In this document: positions 1-7,898 of the stretch, piece by piece
Layout: each line of letters starts with the position of its first letter
Position numbering within the stretch: position 1 is the first letter of the stretch
Assembly: GCA_020438135.1 (NCBI GenBank)
Contig: JAGQVF010000114.1
Coordinates: 1 to 44,207, forward strand
Direction: 5' to 3'
Source of the DNA: Bacteroidales bacterium
Lineage (GTDB): Bacteria > Bacteroidota > Bacteroidia > Bacteroidales > JAADJA01
Length of the DNA stretch: 44,207 nucleotides
Translations under genes and position numbers: made by a program
Notes under the pieces: model-generated
The model's input: the letters and a program-made list of their open reading frames with translations, nothing else
Told to the model about the DNA's origin: nothing
Databases searched by the model: none

Positions 1-2254
1 CCGGACTCATAATGCGTAGAAGATATACACCTGGATTCAGACCTTTCACAGGGATACTTTGTCTGGTATTCATATTTAATGTGCCTCTTTTTACGATTCG
101 TTCGGAAATATCAAAAATTTCGAAATTGCACGTTTCAAAAGCAGGATTGCCCGAAACAAGGCAAAATAAAAAATCGCCGGTGGGATTCGGAAAAATCCGA
201 ATAACAGGTCCCTCTATTTGATGCTCGTTCAGACCGGAAACCGGTGGTGCATCTATTCCTTTATAGTAAGTTAATCCTCCCGAGAAATTACCCACAATCA
301 TTTCCTTGAAACCATCGTTATCAAGGTCAGAAATTGCTGCCGCTGTACGTATGCCCGGCCTTATTGTCATCATTTGTTCGTCAACAATTTTGTAAAGCGT
401 ATCATTCTCCTGAAAAGTGCCGCTAAGGTTGTTTTCGATATCGGTAAAATAAAATACCTTACCTTGTTCGCTTCCGACAACCAGTTGAATTTCATTTTCG
501 TTTCCCCTGAAAAATCCGGGAGTTGAATAACCGGTATAAGTAAATGTTAACTCTGTATCACGGACATCCACTTTTCCCAGGCTATCCGTAATCCAGACAA
601 ATTCAGGCTGCTGAGCGGTACCGATGTTTTCATAATAGTTTAAATTTCCATTTTCTTCCCCGATGATAAGGTCGGGCAATTGATCGTTATTCAGGTCGAA
701 CAACTGTGGTGTGCTGAATTTTCCAACATCAATATTCATATAACCCGTATCGGCCAGCACCATATTCATAGGTTGCCCGGCTCCGGCATCATTCAGAAAG
801 AGCATCAGTTTGCCGTTGTTTGAACCGACCAGCATATCCAAATCCGAATCACCATCCAGATCGGCGAATGCAGGATAATACCCGGTTTTGCGATATTGAT
901 GCAGATTTGCAAAATCGTGGGTTACTTTCGTAAATTGCGGATTTTCGAGGGTTCCGGTATTCCTGAAAAGTGCGATATTACTCCAATACACAGATTTCAG
1001 AAACATCCCGGGCAAATAATAAGACCACATGTAAAATCCATAATTACCAATGAACAGATCGGTCAAACCATCACCGTCGAAATCGGCCAGTACGGGGTAA
1101 GCACCGGAACCAACATCGATCATGTCGTCCTGAATAAAACTATTGGTTTCAAAATGCAGATCAGGCTGGGTATCAGTTCCATTGTTTTTATACAGCCAGA
1201 CGCTGTTTGTATTTTCAGAGGTATAAATACCCGGGTCAAAAGGTGAAAACAGCATATCTTTTTTATCGTCGTTATTAACATCAATATAAGCTGCAACCGG
1301 CATTGAAAACAGATTAACAGGTTTATCGTAGGAAGGAAAACCGGGATCCTGACTGATCATCAGTGCTTCCTGTTGATTTCCGCCGTTGATAAGCTGAACA
1401 GGGTTGGGATAGTCGACATCTCCCAAAATCAGGTCTTTATCAGCATCATCATCCAGGTCAAGCAACAAAAACGTAGAACCCGCATGCCTGGATTTATTTC
1501 CATTTATTGTTGAATTTGCTTTTGTGTTGCAGGTATCAAGGTATATCACATTCGATTCATCATTTTCGGCAAATCTTCCCCAGCATTCCGTAACTTCCAT
1601 AAACGTGAGAGAATCAGGTACCCCATAAAGCTCCATGGACTGGTTTTGCTGGTATTCTACAAACATTCCATAAACATAAAAATTCAGGATATCGAAATCA
1701 CCGTCACCATCAATATCATCAATAGCCGGATAATCAACCTCAGTATTGTAAATATTGGTATATCCACCACCCTGAAATGAGGTAAGAAACGAATCGACCT
1801 TAACAGCAGGGACAAAGGCAAGTTCAGTTGTTGAGGTATTTCTGTAAGCGATTATTCCGGGCCAGGCGAGCGATTTCGTAAAAATATCCTGCAGACCATC
1901 ACCATTGTAATCCCTGCTGAGAACCCAGGATTTAAAGTCAGGAAATTTTTCAGCGTATTCAGGGGCAAATGTATAATCCGAAACACCAGGCTGTCCTCCG
2001 TTTATAAAAGGCATTTTACGGTTTCCAACCCGATCAAAAACAAGCAGGTCCATATTGCCGTCGAGGTTCATATCGATTTCACAAAACTGGCAGGAGTTCA
2101 TCCCGCCTGCCCAGGGCCAGGGAAATACTTTTTTTGACTCATCAAAAACAGCAGGAACTTCACCCTTTTCATCAGCCTCTGAGAACCAGATCTGTGTTTT
2201 TCCCTGCAAAAAACACAACAGACTTGCTATAAATAAGATAACCCCGAATTTCAT
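1..2254 (-). CDS. FG-GAP/VCBS-repeat secreted protein with T9SS sorting domain (3' end outside window)
   Basis: I translated this by hand from the ATG at 2254-2252; the frame stays open for 751 codons and leaves the window at the left edge without a stop. It begins with a signal peptide ending near FLQGKTQ. The body holds about nine calcium-loop motifs of FG-GAP/VCBS type, for example DFDGDGLTDLFIGN, DLDGDSDLDMLVGS and DLDNDGFKEMIVGN, between about residues 60 and 645, as expected of a surface beta-propeller. Near residue 683 a type-A T9SS sorting domain begins (IRIFPNPTGDFLF), ending in LNPGVYLLRI, so only a few residues are probably missing. Exported through the Sec system and then T9SS to the cell surface (inference from family). 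It starts 5 bases after the sirtuin stop and is probably cotranscribed with it. The ligand is unknown. Confidence 0.9.
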   Translation of the reverse strand, partial: MKFGVILFIASLLCFLQGKTQIWFSEADEKGEVPAVFDESKKVFPWPWAGGMNSCQFCEIDMNLDGNMDLLVFDRVGNRKMPFINGGQPGVSDYTFAPEYAEKFPDFKSWVLSRDYNGDGLQDIFTKSLAWPGIIAYRNTSTTELAFVPAVKVDSFLTSFQGGGYTNIYNTEVDYPAIDDIDGDGDFDILNFYVYGMFVEYQQNQSMELYGVPDSLTFMEVTECWGRFAENDESNVIYLDTCNTKANSTINGNKSRHAGSTFLLLDLDDDADKDLILGDVDYPNPVQLINGGNQQEALMISQDPGFPSYDKPVNLFSMPVAAYIDVNNDDKKDMLFSPFDPGIYTSENTNSVWLYKNNGTDTQPDLHFETNSFIQDDMIDVGSGAYPVLADFDGDGLTDLFIGNYGFYMWSYYLPGMFLKSVYWSNIALFRNTGTLENPQFTKVTHDFANLHQYRKTGYYPAFADLDGDSDLDMLVGSNNGKLMLFLNDAGAGQPMNMVLADTGYMNIDVGKFSTPQLFDLNNDQLPDLIIGEENGNLNYYENIGTAQQPEFVWITDSLGKVDVRDTELTFTYTGYSTPGFFRGNENEIQLVVGSEQGKVFYFTDIENNLSGTFQENDTLYKIVDEQMMTIRPGIRTAAAISDLDNDGFKEMIVGNFSGGLTYYKGIDAPPVSGLNEHQIEGPVIRIFPNPTGDFLFCLVSGNPAFETCNFEIFDISERIVKRGTLNMNTRQSIPVKGLNPGVYLLRIMSP

Positions 2255-2259
2255 TTTTG

Positions 2260-3015
2260 TTAATTTAATGCTTCACCGGTAACGGCTTTGTATAATTCAC
2301 GCATAACCGCTCCGGCTTTGCCATTCAGATAAATATCCGTAATTGATTTTGTAAAATTTGATGTTTCTGTGTTAACCTCGATGATCGTAGCCCCGTTTTG
2401 TTTTGCCATATAGGGAATTTGGGCAGCAGGCATCACCTCTCCGGTCGACCCGATCAGAATAACAACTTCAGCTTGCGCGGCCGCTTGCACTGACTTTTGA
2501 TAGGCAGCCATCGGAATCGATTCTCCAAAAAATATAAAATCGGGTTTTATAAGCCCACCGCATTCGCAATGTGGTGGCAACGATTCGAAATCAATATCAT
2601 CAGGAGAATAGTAGTTTTTGCACTGAACACACTTTAATTTTTGCGAATTGCCATGAAATTCATAAACCTTTGAACTTCCAGCCTGTTGGTGCAGATTATC
2701 GATATTTTGCGTTACGATGCAATGTAACAATCCGGCCTCTTCGAATTGAGCCAGCGCTTTATGTGCATCATTGGCCTGCGCGTCTCCAAAAAAATTATAA
2801 AACAGTTCCCTGATCACCTCCCACGACTCAAGTGGGTTTGCATAAAAATAGTTCAATTCAAGTGTTCGTGGATCGTATTTACTCCAAATGCCACCTTCGC
2901 CTCTGAATGGAGGCACACCACTTTCAACAGAAATGCCGGCTCCGGTAAATGCCATTGAGAATTCAGAATTTTTCAGGACACGGGCAGCTTTAAGTAATTT
3001 TGTTTCGTCCATCAT
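2260..3015 (-). CDS. cobB: NAD-dependent protein deacylase, sirtuin (SIR2/CobB family)
   Basis: Cytosolic sirtuin of 251 residues that removes acyl groups from lysines using NAD+. Visible motifs: NAD-binding GAGIS at 25-29, followed by SGVPPFRG; TQNIDNLH at 102-109; catalytic His121 in FHG; four zinc cysteines at 129, 132, 150 and 152; then KPDFIFFGE and an IGST nucleotide-binding segment near 190. Length fits a single-domain bacterial sirtuin. Two ATGs lie in tandem at the start (MMDE), so the start could be 3012. A TAnnTTTG box sits just upstream. The T9SS cargo gene follows after 5 bases. Whether it prefers acetyl or succinyl groups cannot be settled here: I do not see an obvious Tyr/Arg acyl-pocket pair of the CobB/SIRT5 type. 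Confidence 0.93.
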   Translation of the reverse strand: MMDETKLLKAARVLKNSEFSMAFTGAGISVESGVPPFRGEGGIWSKYDPRTLELNYFYANPLESWEVIRELFYNFFGDAQANDAHKALAQFEEAGLLHCIVTQNIDNLHQQAGSSKVYEFHGNSQKLKCVQCKNYYSPDDIDFESLPPHCECGGLIKPDFIFFGESIPMAAYQKSVQAAAQAEVVILIGSTGEVMPAAQIPYMAKQNGATIIEVNTETSNFTKSITDIYLNGKAGAVMRELYKAVTGEALN

Positions 3016-3026
3016 TAATTTTCTTT

Positions 3027-3034
3027 CAAAAATA
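3027..3034 (-). promoter_or_regulatory. -7 box (TATTTTTG) of the sirtuin operon
   Basis: Read on the minus strand, TATTTTTG matches the Bacteroidota -7 consensus TAnnTTTG and lies 11 bases before the MM start at 3015. No good -33 TTG/TTTG element was found at the expected distance. Confidence 0.5.
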
Positions 3035-3140
3035 GTAAACCAGTCTGAATTGCATGTTAAAATGTTCAGAATAACATAACGGGTATTTATATTCGTTATT
3101 GAACAGTAAAATCGAGGAGATCGGTAAAGTATTAAATAAT

Positions 3141-3148
3141 TAGTTTTG
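3141..3148 (+). promoter_or_regulatory. -7 box (TAGTTTTG) directly before the permease ATG
   Basis: TAGTTTTG fits TAnnTTTG and is separated from the ATG at 3154 by only five bases (CAAAG). If transcription starts a few bases after the box, the message has essentially no leader. No clear -33 element is visible. Confidence 0.5.
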
Positions 3149-3153
3149 CAAAG

Positions 3154-4428
3154 ATGATAATCGAATATATAACCGGATACTTAAATGAATTTCTCTACCT
3201 GCTTCTGGAGATGGCTCCATGGCTTTTACTTGGATTTTTATTTGCCGGGCTACTTCATGTTTATATGCCTCATGGAAGTGTTAGAAAATATATGGGTAAA
3301 AACAACCTGAAATCGGTTTTGTATTCTGTATTGCTGGGCATACCTTTACCGCTGTGTTCGTGCGGGGTGATCCCAACCGGTATTTCTTTTTACAAAGAAG
3401 GAGCCTCCAAAGGATCGACGGTAGCTTTTTTGATTTCGACTCCACAAACAGGTGTTGACAGCATTTTGGCTACCTATTCATTATTGGGATTGCCATTTGC
3501 CTTGCTGAGGCCTGTTGTTGCATTTTTTAGCGGCATTTTGGGGGGCATTTTCACCAATTTGAATAATGCCGGAGAAATCGATGTTTCGAAACCCGAAAAA
3601 ACAAAACCGGAGCTTCAACATCGGGAAAAATCTTCAACCAAATTCCGTAAAATGTTCAGGTATGCATTTGTTGATTTTATGGAAGATATTGCCGACTGGC
3701 TCATCATCGGTCTTGCTGTTGCTGCACTCATATCAATGGTGCTTCCGGATAACTTTTTCACCCTATATCTCGACAACCAGTTTCTGAGCATGCTGGTCGT
3801 TCTGGCGGCATCCATCCCGATTTACGTTTGTGCAACCGGATCCATACCGATCGCAGCAGTCCTGATGATGAAAGGGTTATCACCCGGCGCTGCCCTCGTC
3901 TTTCTGATGGCTGGCCCGGCAACCAATGCGGCAACCATGGCCGTTATAACAAAAGCAATCGACAAAAAAACCCTCATCAATTACCTTGTGTCCATCATCG
4001 GAAGTGCGCTATTATTCGGATACCTGACCAACCAGTTTTTGCCGGTTGAATGGTTTACATTCGCTATTTCGGAGCATGGAGCACATCAACATGAGTTATT
4101 GCCCCGCTGGCTGCAAATCATCAGTGCAGCAATTCTTGGTGTGGCAGTTTTAAACATTTATTACAGAAAATTTTTCGTGAAAAACAAATCAGAAATCGAG
4201 ATACCTATGAGCGAACAAATCAATCAGGTTAACCTGAAGGTTAAAGGAATGACATGCAATCATTGCAAGGCCAATGTTGAAAAAAGTATTGCATCCATCA
4301 AAGGAATTGAATTCGTGGAAGCCAACCCCGACAAGGATGAAGTGATCGTAAGGGGTGACAATGTCGACCTTGATGCGATTCAGAAATCGGTTGAAAACAT
4401 CGGCTATACCTACGAAGGAAAAGCTTAG
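3154..4428 (+). CDS. SO_0444-type Cu/Zn efflux permease with C-terminal HMA domain
   Basis: Inner-membrane permease of the DUF318/ArsP-like family, 424 residues. The N-terminal half has several membrane segments and the signature PLPLCSCGVIP (CSCG at 68-71), followed by STPQTGVDS; the second half repeats this theme with VCATGSIPIAA and AGPATNAAT. A histidine-containing loop (EHGAHQHE, about 308-315) precedes the last membrane helix. The last 70 residues are a heavy-metal-associated ferredoxin-like domain with GMTCNHC at 365-371, which would bind a soft or borderline metal in the cytoplasm and pass it to the pore (inference). Family knowledge points to Cu/Zn efflux; the exact metal is not provable from sequence. 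truA follows 21 bases downstream. No metalloregulator gene lies next to it. Confidence 0.85.
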   Translation: MIIEYITGYLNEFLYLLLEMAPWLLLGFLFAGLLHVYMPHGSVRKYMGKNNLKSVLYSVLLGIPLPLCSCGVIPTGISFYKEGASKGSTVAFLISTPQTGVDSILATYSLLGLPFALLRPVVAFFSGILGGIFTNLNNAGEIDVSKPEKTKPELQHREKSSTKFRKMFRYAFVDFMEDIADWLIIGLAVAALISMVLPDNFFTLYLDNQFLSMLVVLAASIPIYVCATGSIPIAAVLMMKGLSPGAALVFLMAGPATNAATMAVITKAIDKKTLINYLVSIIGSALLFGYLTNQFLPVEWFTFAISEHGAHQHELLPRWLQIISAAILGVAVLNIYYRKFFVKNKSEIEIPMSEQINQVNLKVKGMTCNHCKANVEKSIASIKGIEFVEANPDKDEVIVRGDNVDLDAIQKSVENIGYTYEGKA

Positions 4429-4449
4429 CTTCCCTTTATTCAGATCAAT

Positions 4450-5226
4450 ATGAGTCAGCGGTATTTCCTTGAACTAAGCTACGACGGCAGTAACTACCAT
4501 GGGTGGCAAATTCAACCCAATGCTCCGACCATCCAGGAAAAGATCAATGAAAGTTTATCAAAAATCGCCGGCAGAGAAGTTAATGTAGTTGGTTGCGGGA
4601 GAACCGATACAGGTGTTCATGCAGAAAAATTTTTTGCACATGTAGACCTGGAACAACCACTGGAGGTAAATTCCGATCACCTGGTTCGCAAATTAAATGG
4701 CATGCTTCCGTCCGACATCGGCATTCATGGCTTTTTCCCGGTTGATCCCGACACTCATGCACGATTCAGCGCAACCAGCCGCTCCTACGAATACCGTATC
4801 CTTCGTCGAAAAGACCCGTTTCTTCAGAACTACTCCTACCCATATTATTATGGAAACCTCGATGTAAAAAAAATGAACGGGGCCTGTAGGATTCTTCAAT
4901 CTTATTCTGATTTCACTTCTTTTTCGAAATTACATACCGATGTAAAAACGAACCTGTGCAGTGTCGCTTCGGCTGAATGGCATGTTGATGAACCATTGCT
5001 TATTTTTAGAATTTCGGCTGACAGGTTTCTGAGGAATATGGTCAGAGCCATTGTCGGTACGCTGATCGATATCGGGAGGAATAACATAAATGAACACGAC
5101 TTTCGCCGGATCATTGAAAGTAAAAATCGCTCTGAAGCAGGGTTTTCGGTGCCTGCCAAAGGATTATTCCTGGTTAATGTAGAATACCCTGCCGGTTTAA
5201 TTGATCGATTTTCGATTAACAATTAA
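4450..5226 (+). CDS. truA: tRNA pseudouridine(38-40) synthase TruA
   Basis: Converts uridines 38-40 of the tRNA anticodon arm to pseudouridine. 258 residues, full length for the family. The N-terminus LSYDGSNYHGWQIQP is typical, and the catalytic aspartate is Asp53 in CGRTDTGVHA. C-terminal motifs FLRNMVRAIVGTLIDIG and AGFSVPAKGLFLVNVEY are also classical. It lies 21 bases after the permease and is probably cotranscribed with it, with no obvious functional link. Confidence 0.96.
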   Translation: MSQRYFLELSYDGSNYHGWQIQPNAPTIQEKINESLSKIAGREVNVVGCGRTDTGVHAEKFFAHVDLEQPLEVNSDHLVRKLNGMLPSDIGIHGFFPVDPDTHARFSATSRSYEYRILRRKDPFLQNYSYPYYYGNLDVKKMNGACRILQSYSDFTSFSKLHTDVKTNLCSVASAEWHVDEPLLIFRISADRFLRNMVRAIVGTLIDIGRNNINEHDFRRIIESKNRSEAGFSVPAKGLFLVNVEYPAGLIDRFSINN

Positions 5227-5230
5227 TCTA

Positions 5231-5238
5231 TATCTTTG
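5231..5238 (+). promoter_or_regulatory. -7 box (TATCTTTG) upstream of the AHSA1-like gene
   Basis: TATCTTTG is a full match to TAnnTTTG, 24 bases before the ATG at 5263 and just after the truA stop. It suggests that the two following genes have their own promoter. The -33 element is weak. Confidence 0.5.
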
Positions 5239-5262
5239 AGAAACATTCATATTTCCTGAAAA

Positions 5263-5643
5263 ATGAAAAACTTTAAAAAGTATTACCTGATACCGGCCAC
5301 CCCGGAAGAGGTTTATAATGCAATTGTTAATCCCATTTCTCTTGAATTGTGGACTGGCGAACCGGCGGTGATGTCGACAGATCCGGGTTCGGAATTTTCG
5401 TTGTGGAATGGAGATATCTCAGGTACAAACCGATCCTTTGAAACCAATAAAAAAATTGAACAACAATGGTATTTTGATGGACAGACAGAAGAATCCATTG
5501 TGACGATATTGCTACATCCACATAAAAAAGGAACCTCAGTTGAGTTAATCCATACCAATATTCCTGATGAAGCATATAATGATTTTGCCGAAGGATGGGA
5601 CGAAAGTTATTTTGGATTACTCATCGAATTCTTTAAAGACTAA
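5263..5643 (+). CDS. SRPBCC/AHSA1-like START-fold protein
   Basis: Cytosolic 126-residue protein with the helix-grip pattern of the AHSA1 group of the SRPBCC superfamily: N-terminal KKYYLIPATPEEVYNAI, central LWTGEPAVMST and FSLWNGDISG, QQWYFDG, then LIHTNIPDE and the closing helix EGWDESYFGLLIEFFKD. These proteins have a hydrophobic cavity; bacterial members mostly lack a defined ligand, and Hsp90 stimulation is known only for eukaryotic Aha1, so no substrate is proposed. The ATG at 5263 agrees with the start of the domain. The next gene begins 13 bases after the stop. Confidence 0.85.
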   Translation: MKNFKKYYLIPATPEEVYNAIVNPISLELWTGEPAVMSTDPGSEFSLWNGDISGTNRSFETNKKIEQQWYFDGQTEESIVTILLHPHKKGTSVELIHTNIPDEAYNDFAEGWDESYFGLLIEFFKD

Positions 5644-5656
5644 ACTTAAAACCAAC

Positions 5657-6439
5657 ATGGAGAAAATTCATTTTCATTTCCTGCTATTTCTGTTGCTCCT
5701 GACCACATTCAGGGTAGCTGCGCAGATAAATCCCGAACACTCCTTTTCTTCCACCGGTTTTTCAACGCAGTTTGCGGTAACTGAAAATGAAACCTTTTTT
5801 TACAATGCGGAAATTGAAAACAACACCTTTTATATTTTTCACGAGGATTACAGCATCTATAAAATCATCAACTACACACCGCCGGGAAGTTATTATTTAT
5901 TTTGGGTCTACCTGCTCTCCGACCACCTATTCAACACCGATGACATGTTCGAATTCATCTTTGTTTATATCAACTCTTCCGGCCATTACCAAATGAAAAT
6001 ATTTAATGAGAATATGACCCTGGTTAAAGATCTGGGTGAGGCAATCAGTGCACAAATCATTCACACTCAAGATGGATATAAACTGATGACCTCGTACTAT
6101 ACATATAATAGCGGAATCCAGGCCACAGAATTTACCAACCAGGTATATTCCGTTCCGGGTGAGTTGTATGTATCCGACAACCCGGCTTTCAACCCTAATC
6201 ACAACGAAGTTCCGGCAGCATTTCCGAATCCGGCAGGGAAAATCATAAACCTCCCCTATCACCTGAACAGTGGCGAAACTGCGGAAATGCTTATTGTTGA
6301 CAACCAGGGTAATTTGGTACTCCGTAAATCAGTTTACGGGGGATTTGATCATATCAGGCTGGATGTAAGCAATTTCACGCCCGGCACTTATTACTACCGG
6401 GTCAACAACACCTCCAAACCTTTTATTGTCGGAAATTAA
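5657..6439 (+). CDS. secreted protein with T9SS C-terminal sorting domain
   Basis: The frame is open from further upstream, but the ATG at 5657 is chosen because it lies just after the previous stop and gives a clean signal peptide (hydrophobic FLLFLLLLTTF, cleavage near VAAQ). This leaves 260 residues. The central part (about 24-180) is rich in aromatic and acidic residues and I do not recognise a domain. The last 75 residues form a T9SS sorting domain: AAFPNPAGKIINL, then MLIVDNQGNLVLRK and FTPGTYYYRV. It is therefore likely exported by T9SS and anchored or released at the surface (inference). It converges on the DUF5723 gene with 23 bases between the stops and no obvious terminator. Confidence 0.85.
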   Translation: MEKIHFHFLLFLLLLTTFRVAAQINPEHSFSSTGFSTQFAVTENETFFYNAEIENNTFYIFHEDYSIYKIINYTPPGSYYLFWVYLLSDHLFNTDDMFEFIFVYINSSGHYQMKIFNENMTLVKDLGEAISAQIIHTQDGYKLMTSYYTYNSGIQATEFTNQVYSVPGELYVSDNPAFNPNHNEVPAAFPNPAGKIINLPYHLNSGETAEMLIVDNQGNLVLRKSVYGGFDHIRLDVSNFTPGTYYYRVNNTSKPFIVGN

Positions 6440-6462
6440 AAAGGAAATAGAAGTACATGGGA

Positions 6463-7890
6463 TTATTCTTCGGAAGTATTACTTTCCTGTTTTTCGATCC
6501 CCTCAAAAGTGTCATTGGTTTTGCCTTTTCCAAAAATAAAATTGATTCCAAGCTGGAAATTGTAGTTACGGGTTTGGGCAGGTTCAACAAATCCCATAAA
6601 AATATCGGTAGCGCCGTATATCTGGAAAGAACCAAACTTCATGATAATACCCAAACCCAAATCCGTGGCATTTCGGTTGATCAATGAATAACTTCCGTAA
6701 GCGGTGATAATCTTGCCAAAATGATGTGAATAATTGAGGGTAAGAGAAGGTTGAATTCGCTCTTCTGCAAAATCAGTTCGGAGCATCAGGCCTAGTTCAT
6801 TGCTTTTTGTAATCCGCCAAATTCCTCCCAGGTATAATTTTGGATTGAGATGCGACGTATAGGGATCGTGATTTTCGAGTAGTTTAAAATGGGTAGTGAG
6901 GGTATCAGTGAAATCGAGCGAATCTGAGAAGGAACCGTCCGAGATAAAGTCGTCGAGATCAAAACCTGAAAATTCATAATCCTCTCCCGGATTAGCAGAA
7001 ACAAAGTTTTTAACATTTTCTTTCCAGGTTATCCAGCCGAAATCTGTGACACTGGCCATCAATTTATATTTTTCTCCCTGGTCAAACTCAAGACCCAAAT
7101 CAAAACCATACCCGTGGTTTTCCGAAAGATCAAACCATTTGTAACCCTCGATCTGGTCGATCAGATTATCGAAATCACTAATGGTTGAGGATGTATGAAG
7201 AACAATGTCGGAAGCAGCTGTAAGCGTATAATTCGGATTTGCATCGGTGTAGAGCGACACGTCTGCTTTTTCAGTCCAAACATTAAAAGCACCGTTCAAA
7301 TATTTCAACCTGGTTCCTACCGTGATTTTTTCACCGATCCTGGTCGAATAACCAAGAGCAAATTCATGGTATGAAGTCATATTGAGACCGGTTTGACTAA
7401 AATTTGCTTCTTTACCAAAAAACCGTTCATTGGCATTTCCATAAAAAAACAGGGCAACAATATCTTTATCAAATGAAAACTTTGTTGAAAAAACCTTCGC
7501 GATCGACAGATGGAAAAAATGGCGTCCGGTTCTGAAACCAGCTCGTCCGACTTCATTGTACAATTCGAAAGAGAAATAATTTCTGTCCTTTAGCTCATCC
7601 ATCACAGCTTCCCGGTCGATAAACAATGAATCGCCTGAATCGTATGGCGATGTTAGCTGATTAAAAGAAAACGGACTTTCAAACCCGATATACAAGGTTG
7701 AAATCAGTGGAAGATTGATGTAAAAATTGCAATCGGGATGATAAGCCGGGTTTAATACACTTGAACTGGGAACCTTTTCCTGGAAGTATAATGCACGCGT
7801 CACCTGTGCCTTTACTCCGGTAACCGAAATCATGAATATCAGCAGCAGTAATAAGCAGAAAAACCGTTCTCTTATTTTATAAATGTTCAT
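6463..7890 (-). CDS. DUF5723-family outer-membrane beta-barrel protein
   Basis: 475 residues with a signal peptide (FFCLLLLLIFMISVTGVKAQ). Directly after it come SSVLNPAYHPDCNFYINLPL and STLYIGFESPF, the opening pattern I associate with the Bacteroidota DUF5723 family. The rest alternates short polar turns with amphipathic strands (for example LGYSTRIGEKITVGTRLKYL, and a late GLGIIMKFGSFQIYGATDIF), as in FadL/PorV-like barrels. A short charged tail rich in Glu follows the last strand. Role unknown. It begins 8 bases after the lipoprotein gene, so the two are almost certainly cotranscribed and may work together in the outer membrane. Confidence 0.8.
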   Translation of the reverse strand: MNIYKIRERFFCLLLLLIFMISVTGVKAQVTRALYFQEKVPSSSVLNPAYHPDCNFYINLPLISTLYIGFESPFSFNQLTSPYDSGDSLFIDREAVMDELKDRNYFSFELYNEVGRAGFRTGRHFFHLSIAKVFSTKFSFDKDIVALFFYGNANERFFGKEANFSQTGLNMTSYHEFALGYSTRIGEKITVGTRLKYLNGAFNVWTEKADVSLYTDANPNYTLTAASDIVLHTSSTISDFDNLIDQIEGYKWFDLSENHGYGFDLGLEFDQGEKYKLMASVTDFGWITWKENVKNFVSANPGEDYEFSGFDLDDFISDGSFSDSLDFTDTLTTHFKLLENHDPYTSHLNPKLYLGGIWRITKSNELGLMLRTDFAEERIQPSLTLNYSHHFGKIITAYGSYSLINRNATDLGLGIIMKFGSFQIYGATDIFMGFVEPAQTRNYNFQLGINFIFGKGKTNDTFEGIEKQESNTSEE

Positions 7891-7898
7891 GGTCTGGT

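Noticed and set aside
896..1246. Plus-strand open frame of 116 codons
   Set aside because: It lies wholly antisense to the FG-GAP cargo gene, whose repeats and sorting domain are unmistakable; the plus frame shows no domain.
5567..5656. Upstream extension of the small T9SS cargo protein
   Set aside because: These 30 codons overlap the end of the AHSA1-like gene and would bury the signal peptide; the ATG at 5657 is better.
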